Shown: in pieces, positions 6,185 through 12,936 of the stretch | Layout of the letters: each line of letters begins with the position of its first letter | Position numbering within the stretch: the first letter of the stretch is position 1 | Position numbers and translations under genes: made by a program | Notes under the pieces: generated by a model | Database searches by the model: none | The model's input: the letters and a program-made list of their open reading frames with translations, nothing else | Told to the model about the DNA's origin: nothing | Source: Pseudomonadota bacterium | Lineage (GTDB): Bacteria; Pseudomonadota; Alphaproteobacteria; Rhizobiales; Beijerinckiaceae | Assembly (NCBI GenBank): GCA_023450615.1 | Contig: JAEXGT010000020.1 | Span: 1 to 14,174 of the forward strand | Reading direction: 5' to 3' | Length of the DNA stretch: 14,174 nucleotides

Positions 6185-7122
6185 AGCGCCCCGACGAAAG
6201 CATCGATCCGCGAGAGCGCCTGTTCGCTCAGGGCGCTCTCGAAGCGGATGAACACATGGCAGCCGCCCGGCCAGAGGGCGAGTTCGACCTTGTTGCCTGC
6301 CGCCGCATAGCGGGAGGCCATGAAGAGCGTATCGTCCAAAAGCATGTCCTTCGTGCCGACCGAGAACAGAGCCGGCGGAAGGCCGTTCAAGTCCGCATAG
6401 AGCGGCGAGACGTCCGGATCGGTCCGGTCGTCCACATGACCGACGAAATTGTCGGCGAAAACCCGCAGATCGTTGGTGTTGAGGATCAGCCGCTCAGGCC
6501 CCCAACGCCTCACGCTGGGCGTCAGGTTCAGGTCGTAGCAGCCGGCGAACAGGTTCGCGCCCCGGAACGGCTTGAGCCCATGCCGGTCGCGCAGGCGCAG
6601 CATGGTCGCCGCCGAAAGATGGGCCCCCGCCGATTCGCCGCCGATGAACAGGCGGGATGTGCCGAACCGGCTCTCGGCCTCACGGAGAACCCACAGGGCC
6701 GCCGCCTCGCAATCGTCCGGGCCTGCCGGATAAGGATTCTCCGGGGCGAGCCGATACTCCACCGAGACCACGGCAAGGCCACAGCGATCCGCCAGACGGT
6801 CGAGCCAGGGGTCCTGCTCGTCGGAGGTGCCCCAGGTCCAGCCGCCGCCATGGATGTGGAAATAGACCCCACGCGGATTGTCGGGCGCGATGATCCGCAG
6901 CGGAATCGGCCCCGCAGGCCCGTCGATCTCGATGACCTGCGCCCTCGGACTCACAGGCATCAGCGGGAACGGCCCCAGGCCCTGGCGGCGGCGTTCGCGC
7001 ACGAGAGCCGGAGGCACGGACATGGGATCGGGAAGGGCCGCGAGCTTGGCCACGATATCCGCGTTCTGGGCGCGGATCTCCTCGCTGATCGCGGAGGGGT
7101 CGAAGAGAGCGGGATCGATCAT
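6181..7122 (-). CDS. Alpha/beta hydrolase, hormone-sensitive-lipase (HSL)-like esterase
   Basis: Protein of 313 aa from the ATG at 7120-7122; an in-frame TTG at 7137 would add five residues but has no ribosome binding site. The oxyanion-hole motif HGGGW is at about 91-95, the nucleophile elbow GESAG at about 162-166 (Ser 164), the acid in GTKDMLLDD (D259) and the His in GGCHVF (H289): a full Ser-Asp-His triad in HSL-family order. There is no signal peptide, so it acts in the cytoplasm, probably on short-chain esters; the natural substrate cannot be read. Family members usually carry GDSAG or GESAG, so nothing is missing. The gene is convergent with the response regulator and shares its stop region with it. 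Confidence 0.88.
   Translation of the reverse strand: MIDPALFDPSAISEEIRAQNADIVAKLAALPDPMSVPPALVRERRRQGLGPFPLMPVSPRAQVIEIDGPAGPIPLRIIAPDNPRGVYFHIHGGGWTWGTSDEQDPWLDRLADRCGLAVVSVEYRLAPENPYPAGPDDCEAAALWVLREAESRFGTSRLFIGGESAGAHLSAATMLRLRDRHGLKPFRGANLFAGCYDLNLTPSVRRWGPERLILNTNDLRVFADNFVGHVDDRTDPDVSPLYADLNGLPPALFSVGTKDMLLDDTLFMASRYAAAGNKVELALWPGGCHVFIRFESALSEQALSRIDAFVGAL
6211..6241. other. Strong stem-loop at the convergent gene ends
   Basis: CGAGAGCGCC (6211-6220) and GGCGCTCTCG (6232-6241) form a perfect 10-bp stem with an 11-nt loop. It lies within the last codons of the esterase and 27 bp past the response regulator stop. There is no T-tract on either side, so it is not a classical intrinsic terminator; it could protect the 3' end of the response regulator mRNA. 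Confidence 0.4.
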
Positions 7123-7219
7123 GAGAGGCTCATGCAAGGGTTGCGTTCGGCATCAGCCCTTGCGATGAAGCACACGCGACTCCTCACGTCCAGTTACGCT
7201 TTCTGACGAGATTGACGAC

Positions 7220-7480
7220 ATGTCCAACCTCTCCCGGTTCCTCGGCGGCTCGCCCGGCTCGGTCCTCGCCAAGCTGATTTTCCTGTCGCTCCTCGTCGGT
7301 GCCTTCATGGCCTTCCTCGACATCACGCCTCTCGGGCTGATCGAGAGCCTGTTCGACTGGATCAGTTCCATACTGAATCTCAGCCTGGACACCGTGAAGG
7401 AAGTAGGGCTCTGGATTCTCTATGGCGCGGTGATCGTGGTGCCGCTCTGGCTCCTGTCGCGGCTCTTCGGCCAGCGCTGA
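7220..7480 (+). CDS. Small integral membrane protein, DUF6460-like
   Basis: Protein of 86 aa. The N-terminal RFLGGSPGSVLAKL is followed by a hydrophobic segment at about 16-36 (LAKLIFLSLLVGAFMAFLDI), an amphipathic middle (SLFDWISSILNLSLDTVKEVG) and a second hydrophobic segment at about 63-81 (LWILYGAVIVVPLWLLSRLF). This matches my recollection of the small Hyphomicrobiales family DUF6460, which has no known function. The ATG at 7220 has only a weak ribosome binding site. Only 15 bp separate it from the MATE exporter gene, so the two are probably co-transcribed. It is inserted in the inner membrane; a role beside the exporter is speculation. Confidence 0.82.
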   Translation: MSNLSRFLGGSPGSVLAKLIFLSLLVGAFMAFLDITPLGLIESLFDWISSILNLSLDTVKEVGLWILYGAVIVVPLWLLSRLFGQR

Positions 7481-7495
7481 ACGGATAGCACATCA

Positions 7496-8833
7496 ATGGA
7501 CGGCAATCTTAGCGCCTACCGCCCGGAGGTCTCCCACCGGCGCATGCTGACCCTCGCCCTGCCGATGACCCTGTCGCATGTGACGACGCCCCTCCTGGGG
7601 CTCGTCGATGCAACGGTGATCGGGCGGCTCGGCGAAGCGCATCTCCTCGGCGCGGTGGCGCTGGGCGCGGTCATCTTCGATTTCGTGTTCTGGAGCTTCG
7701 GCTCCCTGCGCATGGCGACCACCGGCCTGACCGCGCAGGCCGTCGGCGCAGGCAACAGGCACGAGGTGGATCTGACCCTGGCCCGCGCCTTCCTGGTGGC
7801 AGGCATCACCGGATTGCTGCTGATCCTGCTGCAATGGCCGATCGGCGCCCTCTCCTTTTCCGCGGCCGGCGCAAGCGCGGCGGTGACGGAGGCCCTTTCC
7901 ACCTATTTCTTCATTCGCATCTGGGCTGCGCCCTTCACACTGGCGAACTACGTCATCCTGGGCTCGACGCTCGGACGCGGCCGCACGGATCTCGGCTTGG
8001 TCCTGCAGGTCGCCATTAACATGGCCAATATCGTGTTCACTGCAGGTCTGGTGCTGATCTTCGATCTCGGCATCGCGGGCGCGGCTATCGGCACAGCTGT
8101 TGCGGAAATCCTGGGCACGGGCCTCGGCATTCTCGTGCTCCGCCGTCTCGGCTCCAATCCTCTGGCCGTTACATGGGCTGAGGTGCTGAACCGCACCGCG
8201 ATCATGCAGACGCTCGCCATGAACCGGGACATCATGATCCGCAACGTGGCCCTGATCCTCGCGTTCTGGATCTTCAGCTCGCTCGGTGCGCGCTCCGGCG
8301 ACGTGACGCTGGCGGCGAATGCGGTGCTCTACAATATGTTCCTCATCGGCGGCTATTTCCTGGACGGCTTCGCCACCGCCGCCGAGACGTTGTGCGGCCA
8401 GAGCCTCGGCGCGCGTGATGAGCGCGGCTTCCGCCGCGCCATCCACCTGAGTCTCGGCTGGAGCCTGGGGTTCGGCCTTGCCGTATCCGCGATCTTCCTG
8501 ATCGGCGGAGGCATGTTCATCGATTTCGTGTCAACCAACGCGGAAGTGCGCGCCTATGCGCGCGAGTACCTGGTCTTCGCCGCTCTCACGCCCTTCGTTG
8601 GCGCCATGGCCTTCGCCTTCGACGGCATCTACACCGGAGCCACATGGACCAAGCCTATGCGCGATCTCATGGTGATCGCCTTCACGATCTATGGAGTGAT
8701 CCTTCTGGGGGCCAGCGGCTTCGGGAATACCGCCCTATGGATCGCGCTGCTCATCTTCCTGGGCGCACGCGGCATCGGCCAAGCCGTGCTCTATCCGAGG
8801 CTGGCGAAGAGGACCTTCACCAGCCTCGCCTGA
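7496..8833 (+). CDS. MATE family efflux transporter, DinF-like
   Basis: Protein of 445 aa, the usual MATE length, with about twelve hydrophobic membrane segments and short loops. The N-terminus has the pattern ALPMTLSHVTTPLLGLVDATVIGRLG, typical of the DinF subfamily (P-x-x-x-x-x-x-x-P-L-x-x-x-V-D-T/A), and the second half repeats it with NAVLYNMFLIGGYFLDGFATAAETLCGQSLGARD. Such proteins export cationic or amphiphilic compounds using Na+ or H+ gradients across the inner membrane; the substrate cannot be predicted. In some bacteria dinF belongs to the SOS regulon, but no LexA-type box stands in front of this gene. It is convergent with pyrD, with 11 bp between the stop codons and no terminator visible. 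Confidence 0.93.
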   Translation: MDGNLSAYRPEVSHRRMLTLALPMTLSHVTTPLLGLVDATVIGRLGEAHLLGAVALGAVIFDFVFWSFGSLRMATTGLTAQAVGAGNRHEVDLTLARAFLVAGITGLLLILLQWPIGALSFSAAGASAAVTEALSTYFFIRIWAAPFTLANYVILGSTLGRGRTDLGLVLQVAINMANIVFTAGLVLIFDLGIAGAAIGTAVAEILGTGLGILVLRRLGSNPLAVTWAEVLNRTAIMQTLAMNRDIMIRNVALILAFWIFSSLGARSGDVTLAANAVLYNMFLIGGYFLDGFATAAETLCGQSLGARDERGFRRAIHLSLGWSLGFGLAVSAIFLIGGGMFIDFVSTNAEVRAYAREYLVFAALTPFVGAMAFAFDGIYTGATWTKPMRDLMVIAFTIYGVILLGASGFGNTALWIALLIFLGARGIGQAVLYPRLAKRTFTSLA

Positions 8834-8844
8834 AACCCATCGGA

Positions 8845-9930
8845 TCAGAATTGACCTTTTGCAATCGCAGCCGCATCGCGCCCCAGTGCCTCCGCGAGCG
8901 ATGTCTTCTCCTGTTCGATCTTTCGCAGAAGCCCTTGTTTGATGTCGCCGATCAGACCCGGGCCTTTGTAGACCATGGCCGAGTAGAGCTGGACGAGACT
9001 CGCGCCCGCGCGGATCTTGGTCCAGGCAGCCTCGGCTGAATCCACGCCGCCGACCCCGATGAGCGGGATTCTTCCTTCGACGCGAAGATAGGTTTCCGCG
9101 AGGATTTTGGTGGAAGGGACGAAAAGCGGTTTGCCGGACAGGCCTCCGGTCTCGGCAGCAAGCACCTTTTCTCTCAGCGTCTCGGGACGTGCCACGGTCG
9201 TGTTGGAAACGGTGAGCCCGTCAATGCCCCGCTTGAGCGCCGTCGCAACGATGCCGTCAAGCGTTTCGAGCGAGATGTCCGGCGCGATCTTCAGCAGGAT
9301 GGTGGTCTTCTTGCGCCCCTCATCCGCCTTGTTGCGCGCCTCGATGCTGCGAGCGAGAAGATCGTCGAGGAACGCTTCGCCCTGAAGATCGCGAAGCCCC
9401 GGCGTATTGGGCGAGGATACGTTGATGGTCAGAAAATCCACGAGCCCGCAGAGGGTTTCGATGCAGGTGACGTAATCGGCGATGCGGTCCGTCGAATCCT
9501 TGTTCGCGCCGATATTGACGCCCACGACTCCGGGACGCCCGAGGCGGCGGGAAAGACGCTCGCTTGCCGCCTCCAACCCGTCGCTGTTGAGCCCGAAGCG
9601 GTTGATGACGGCCTCGTCCTGTACGAGCCGGAACACGCGCGGGCGCGGGTTGCCGGCTTGCGGCTTGGGCACGACGCCGCCGAGCTCCACGAAGCCGAAC
9701 CCAAGAGACAGGAGCTGATCGGGCACCTCGCATTGCTTGTCGAAGCCCGCAGCGAGCCCGACCGGGTTGGGAAAGTGCCGGCCGAATACATCGATGGACA
9801 ACCGGGCATCGTCCTTTGCCGCGGGTGCTGTCGGCATCAGGGACAAGCTGCGGATCGTCAGCTGATGCGCAGTCTCCGCATCGAGCGCGTGCAATGCAGG
9901 TTTAGCCAGGGAGAAGAGCGCGCCGATCAT
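8845..9930 (-). CDS. pyrD: Dihydroorotate dehydrogenase (quinone), class 2
   Basis: Protein of 361 aa, the FMN enzyme that oxidises dihydroorotate to orotate with membrane quinone as acceptor, the fourth step of UMP synthesis. Class 2 is shown by the N-terminal helical extension (residues 1-35, hydrophobic and membrane-associating) and the catalytic serine in NVSSPNTPGLRDLQ (S173). Other family segments are LAAGFDK, INRFGLNSDG, VNIGANKDS, LLKIAPDIS, SNTT and IGVGGVDS. Where most family members have GTVTPRPQ, this protein has GGVVPKPQ (84-91), a mild departure near the flavin. The start is the ATG at 9928-9930, which overlaps the DUF952 stop as ATGA; longer readings to 9990 would run into that gene. 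It is second in a DUF952-pyrD operon. Confidence 0.97.
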   Translation of the reverse strand: MIGALFSLAKPALHALDAETAHQLTIRSLSLMPTAPAAKDDARLSIDVFGRHFPNPVGLAAGFDKQCEVPDQLLSLGFGFVELGGVVPKPQAGNPRPRVFRLVQDEAVINRFGLNSDGLEAASERLSRRLGRPGVVGVNIGANKDSTDRIADYVTCIETLCGLVDFLTINVSSPNTPGLRDLQGEAFLDDLLARSIEARNKADEGRKKTTILLKIAPDISLETLDGIVATALKRGIDGLTVSNTTVARPETLREKVLAAETGGLSGKPLFVPSTKILAETYLRVEGRIPLIGVGGVDSAEAAWTKIRAGASLVQLYSAMVYKGPGLIGDIKQGLLRKIEQEKTSLAEALGRDAAAIAKGQF

Positions 9931-10271
9931 GAATCGAGATCCGGAAAAGCGTGACGGCCATCGGGGCCGAGTGGCAGCGGCTTTACCCACAGGACTGCCG
10001 ACAAGGCAAGCGGCGCGTAAAGATGGGGAAAGAGACCGCCTCCCCGGGAAGGCTCGTAGCGCAAGGCGGGCCCAAGCTTTTCGGCATCGATGGCGATCAG
10101 CAGAAGATTCGTCTGCCCGGAAAAATGCCTGTCTGCAGTTTCCCTCACTTGTTCCGCCGTGGAAAAATGGAGGTATCCATCCTGTAGATCGATGGGCATG
10201 CCTGTAAAGGAATGCGCTTTCTCGGCTTCATTCCAAAGGCTTTCTGGGCATATTTTGTAGATGATGTGCAT
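9927..10271 (-). CDS. DUF952 family protein
   Basis: Protein of 114 aa starting at the ATG 10269-10271 (MHIIYKICPESLW); an in-frame TTG at 10289 would add six residues. The family signatures YKI.....W, GMPIDLQDGYLHFSTAEQVRETADRHF and the late FPHLYAPL are all present. DUF952 proteins are small cytoplasmic proteins of unknown biochemical function with an ADP-ribosyltransferase-like or GST-like label in some databases. The four-base overlap with pyrD shows translational coupling; this DUF952-pyrD order is one I associate with alphaproteobacteria. The promoter must lie in the 156-bp divergent region shared with the XRE/S24 regulator, which contains several palindromes, so the regulator could control this operon (inference). 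Confidence 0.9.
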   Translation of the reverse strand: MHIIYKICPESLWNEAEKAHSFTGMPIDLQDGYLHFSTAEQVRETADRHFSGQTNLLLIAIDAEKLGPALRYEPSRGGGLFPHLYAPLALSAVLWVKPLPLGPDGRHAFPDLDS

Positions 10272-10314
10272 GAAGCTACCGCCACTCAACGCTTATTTAG
10301 GAGCAACCCTGACT

Positions 10315-10327
10315 AGACATTTTGTCT
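10315..10327. promoter_or_regulatory. Candidate operator: palindrome AGACA-TTT-TGTCT
   Basis: A perfect 5-bp inverted repeat with a 3-bp centre, 17 bp upstream of the proposed -35 of the XRE regulator and between the two divergent genes. Symmetry and location fit a dimeric helix-turn-helix binding site. The regulator at 10428 is the obvious candidate to bind it, but that is inference. Confidence 0.4.
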
Positions 10328-10343
10328 CAACAAATTCTTGTCT
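10321..10343. promoter_or_regulatory. Second operator-like cluster: TTTGT-CTCA-ACAAA and repeated TTGTCT
   Basis: TTTGT (10321-10325) and ACAAA (10330-10334) form a palindrome overlapping the first operator candidate. TTGTCT occurs at 10322-10327 and again at 10338-10343, a 16-bp spacing (about one and a half helical turns). The last copy reaches to the base just before the proposed -35 at 10345. Confidence 0.35.
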
Positions 10344-10344
10344 G

Positions 10345-10373
10345 TTGCACGAGCCATAGAACAACCTTAATTC
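10345..10373 (+). promoter_or_regulatory. Putative promoter of the XRE/S24 regulator
   Basis: TTGCAC (10345-10350), a 17-bp spacer and TAATTC (10368-10373) form a plausible sigma-70 promoter. A start at about 10380 would leave a leader of roughly 48 nt, ending with the GAAGG ribosome binding site (10415-10419). The palindromes at 10315-10343 lie immediately upstream of the -35. Confidence 0.45.
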
Positions 10374-10427
10374 CTAGGCATAAGTTCGCTTTCAATTATT
10401 TTTCGCTCCTGTGCGAAGGTTCATCCA

Positions 10428-11060
10428 ATGTTATCCCACGAGCGCGTTTGGGCCGCCATCGATGCACTTGCTGCCCGTCACGGAATGACCGCATCCGGGC
10501 TGGCGCGCAAAGCCGGTCTTGATGCCACCAGTTTCAACAAATCCAAGCGTGTCAGCCCCGAAGGTCGAGAGCGTTGGCCCTCGACGGAATCCATTTCGAA
10601 AATCCTGCGCGCCACCGGTGCGACGTTGGAGGATTTCCTGCGCCTCGTCGAACCTTCGGGCTCGCTGCGGCGCTCCATGATTCCCATGATCGGGATGACA
10701 CAAGCCGGCGCCGGCAAGATCCTTACCGATGAAGGCTTGCCTGCTGGGGGCCCCGGCTGGGACGAGATCGAGTTTCCCGATTTCGGACAGGAGAAGGTGT
10801 TTGCGCTCGAAGTGACCGGCGACGCCATGGCACCACTCTATCGCGACGGCGACGTTCTCATCGTTTCGCCTACCGCCAGTCCGCGCAAGGGCGACCGGGT
10901 GGTCGTGTGCACGACGTCGGGCGAGATCCTCGCGCAGGAGCTCAAGCGGCGCTCGGCGAAGACCCTGGAACTGTCCTCTCTCATCAAGGACAGTGAAGAC
11001 CGGGTCATTCCGGCAGAGGAAATCGTTTGGATCGTCCGCGTCATGTGGGCGCGGCAATAG
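10428..11060 (+). CDS. XRE-type HTH regulator with a LexA/CI-like S24 domain lacking the catalytic pair
   Basis: Protein of 210 aa, cytoplasmic. Residues about 5-75 form a helix-turn-helix (VWAAIDALAARHGMTASGLA, then LDATSFNKSKR and the STESISKILRATGATLEDF helices). Residues about 85-207 are an S24 signal-peptidase-like domain (FALEVTGDAM.PLYRDGDVLIVSP, KGDRVVV, EILAQELKRR). In LexA/CI-type proteins the first block carries the nucleophilic Ser (G-D-S-M); here it is Ala133. The expected general-base Lys in the A-K-E-L-like block is Gln170. Self-cleavage should be impossible, so it would act as a stable repressor or ligand sensor. An Ala-Gly pair in TQAGAGK (93-95) remains in the linker. The ATG is supported by GAAGG nine bases upstream. 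Targets unknown; likely candidates are itself and the divergent DUF952-pyrD operon. Confidence 0.87.
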   Translation: MLSHERVWAAIDALAARHGMTASGLARKAGLDATSFNKSKRVSPEGRERWPSTESISKILRATGATLEDFLRLVEPSGSLRRSMIPMIGMTQAGAGKILTDEGLPAGGPGWDEIEFPDFGQEKVFALEVTGDAMAPLYRDGDVLIVSPTASPRKGDRVVVCTTSGEILAQELKRRSAKTLELSSLIKDSEDRVIPAEEIVWIVRVMWARQ

Positions 11061-11086
11061 CGCCCTCAGCCGAGGCCCATAGAAGT

Positions 11087-11121
11087 GATCCCAAAAGTGC
11101 GCTCCACTTTTGGGATCTTTT
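11087..11121 (+). terminator. Rho-independent terminator after the regulator gene
   Basis: GATCCCAAAAGTG (11087-11099) and CACTTTTGGGATC (11105-11117) form a perfect 13-bp stem with a 5-nt loop, followed by TTTTCGTTT on the plus strand. It sits 27 bp after the regulator stop and just before the convergent lysK stop. Read from the lysK side the stem has no T-tract, so it is a proper terminator mainly for the plus strand. Its sequence resembles dispersed palindromes seen in rhizobial genomes, so it may also be a repeat copy. Confidence 0.8.
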
Positions 11122-11124
11122 CGT

Positions 11125-12846
11125 TTAGGCCGCCCGCGATTTCAGGAAGGCCTCATGCTCCCGCACGAGGTCTCCAGCGAGAGCTTTCGCGATCAGGGCA
11201 CGCGTTTCCTTCACGCCGTAGAGCGCGGTGAACGAGCCGAAGCGCGGACCGCGCGGCTCGCCGAGCAGCACCTGATAGATCGTGTTGAACCACTCGATGG
11301 ACACGCCCGGACGCTCGGGCGTGGCGCCCTTGGCCTTGAGGTCCTGATAGCGAGGCTCCGCGCGTCCCACATTGTAGACTTCTTCCTGGATCGCCTCGGC
11401 GGTCGCAGGACGCTCGCCCGTCTCGAACGAAGCCAGCACGTCGCTCAGGCGTTGCAGAGACGCGGCTTCCACCTCGTCAGCCAAGCGATAGGTCTTCTGC
11501 GGCTTCACGAAGTCCTCGAAGTAGCGCACGGCGCGCTTCACGAGGCTGTCGAGACGCGGATGCGTCTCGGGCGATACGCCCGGCGCATAGCGGCGGATGA
11601 AGCCCCAGAGCACGGCGGGATCTTCCGAATTCGCCACCGCCACGAGGTTGAGCAGCATCGAGAACGAGATCGTCGTGCCCGGCTGGTTGGCTCCTCCGGA
11701 CGATACCAGCTCCGGCGCCGGGGGCTCGCCCGCGTGGAGGTGCCAGACCGGGTTCATCAGGCGCGCCCTCGCGTCCTGCGCCGGGAACTTTTCCAGGAAG
11801 GTCAGGTAGTCGTCCACTTGACGCGGGATCACATCGAAATAGAGCTTCTTCGCCTCGCGCGGCTTGTTGTACATGAAGAGCGCAAGGCTGTCGGGCGTGC
11901 CGTAGGTCAGCCACTCGTCGATGGTGAGGCCGTTGCCCTTGGACTTCGAGATCTTCTGGCCCTTGTCGTCCAGGAAAAGCTCGTAGTTGAAGCCCTCCGG
12001 CGGCAGGCCGCCAAGCGCCTTGGCGATCTCGCCCGAGAGCTTGACGCTGTCGATGAGATCCTTGCCCGCCATTTCATAATCGACGCCGAGGGCTACCCAG
12101 CGCATGGCCCAATCCGGCTTCCATTGCAGCTTGGCATGACCGCCCGTCACCGGCGTCTCGAAGCGTTCGCCCGTGTCGGGATCGCGCCAGACGATGGTGC
12201 CGGCATCGAGCTTGCGCTCGTCGATGGCCACCTGCATCACGACGCCCGTCTTCGGGTGGATCGGCAGGAAGGGCGAATAGGATTGCTGACGCTCCTCGCG
12301 CAGCGAAGGCAGCATGATCGCCATCACCGCATCGTAGCGCTCGAGCACGGTCAGAAGCGTCTTGTCGAAGACGCCGGTCTTGTAGCACTCGGTGGCGGAC
12401 TTGAACTCGTAATCGAAGCCGAAAGCATCGAGGAATTCGCGAAGCCGCGCATTGTTGTGATGCGCGAAGCTCTCATGCGTGCCGAACGGGTCCGGCACCT
12501 GGGTCAGCGGCTTGCCGAGCGCAGCGGTGAGCAGCTCCTTGTTCGGAACATTGTCCGGCACCTTGCGCAGGCCGTCCATGTCGTCGGAGAAGGCGAAAAG
12601 CCGGGTCGGGATAGTGTCCTCTGTCAGCACCCGGAAGGCATGGCGCACCATGCTGGTGCGGGCCACCTCACCGAAGGTGCCGATATGCGGCAGGCCCGAG
12701 GGGCCATAGCCGGTCTCGAACAAGGCTTCCTTCTTACCCGTGCGTTTGAGGCGCTCCACGAGTTTGCGGGCCTCTTCAAAAGGCCAGGCATTCGCGGTCT
12801 GAGCGGCTTCAACGAGAGCGGGGTCGAGGGAAATGAGTCGGGACAT
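11125..12846 (-). CDS. lysK: Lysyl-tRNA synthetase, class I
   Basis: Protein of 573 aa that charges tRNA-Lys with lysine, cytoplasmic. It is the class I type (found in archaea, alphaproteobacteria and few other bacteria), unrelated to the class II LysS. The Rossmann-fold signatures are GPSGLPHIGTFGE (HIGH motif, 54-57) and QKISKSKGNG (KMSKS motif, 298-302); between them lie ATECYKTGVFDKTL, PLTQVPDPFGTHESF and HAKLQWKPDWAMRW, all typical of this class. The C-terminal 200 residues form the helical anticodon-binding part. The start ATG at 12844-12846 is preceded by an upstream promoter (12886-12914). Likely essential unless a class II copy exists elsewhere. The plus-strand open frame of 604 codons across this gene is only its antisense shadow. 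Confidence 0.97.
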   Translation of the reverse strand: MSRLISLDPALVEAAQTANAWPFEEARKLVERLKRTGKKEALFETGYGPSGLPHIGTFGEVARTSMVRHAFRVLTEDTIPTRLFAFSDDMDGLRKVPDNVPNKELLTAALGKPLTQVPDPFGTHESFAHHNNARLREFLDAFGFDYEFKSATECYKTGVFDKTLLTVLERYDAVMAIMLPSLREERQQSYSPFLPIHPKTGVVMQVAIDERKLDAGTIVWRDPDTGERFETPVTGGHAKLQWKPDWAMRWVALGVDYEMAGKDLIDSVKLSGEIAKALGGLPPEGFNYELFLDDKGQKISKSKGNGLTIDEWLTYGTPDSLALFMYNKPREAKKLYFDVIPRQVDDYLTFLEKFPAQDARARLMNPVWHLHAGEPPAPELVSSGGANQPGTTISFSMLLNLVAVANSEDPAVLWGFIRRYAPGVSPETHPRLDSLVKRAVRYFEDFVKPQKTYRLADEVEAASLQRLSDVLASFETGERPATAEAIQEEVYNVGRAEPRYQDLKAKGATPERPGVSIEWFNTIYQVLLGEPRGPRFGSFTALYGVKETRALIAKALAGDLVREHEAFLKSRAA

Positions 12847-12862
12847 GGGCCTTGCTTTGAGG

Positions 12863-12881
12863 AAAAACGCTTCCTGAAGCG
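12863..12881 (-). other. Small hairpin plus T-tract in the lysK leader
   Basis: Read on the minus strand: CGCTT-CAGG-AAGCG followed by TTTTT, between the lysK promoter and start codon. It has the form of a weak intrinsic terminator or attenuator (5-bp stem). No leader peptide or T-box is recognisable, so it may be a remnant terminator of the upstream solute-binding protein gene. Confidence 0.35.
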
Positions 12882-12885
12882 CGGC

Positions 12886-12914
12886 ACACTAGGGATGAGA
12901 CCCAGAAGGGTCAA
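12886..12914 (-). promoter_or_regulatory. Putative lysK promoter
   Basis: On the minus strand TTGACC (12914-12909), a 17-bp spacer and TAGTGT (12891-12886) match a sigma-70-type promoter. Start of transcription would be near 12880, leaving a leader of about 34 nt that begins at the small hairpin. Confidence 0.5.
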
Positions 12915-12936
12915 TGCGGCTTGACGCGTTTGGGGC

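Noticed and set aside
6256..7206. Plus-strand open frame of 316 codons
   Set aside because: Antisense of the esterase with its full catalytic triad; the translation has no family pattern.
7493..8446. Minus-strand open frame of 317 codons
   Set aside because: Antisense to the MATE transporter; highly charged (R/E/H/Q) composition, as expected from the reverse of membrane-segment codons.
11110..12924. Plus-strand open frame of 604 codons
   Set aside because: It is exactly antisense to lysK, whose motifs are clear. The frame is rich in Arg, Leu, Ala and His and has no recognisable domain, typical of the antisense of a high-GC gene.
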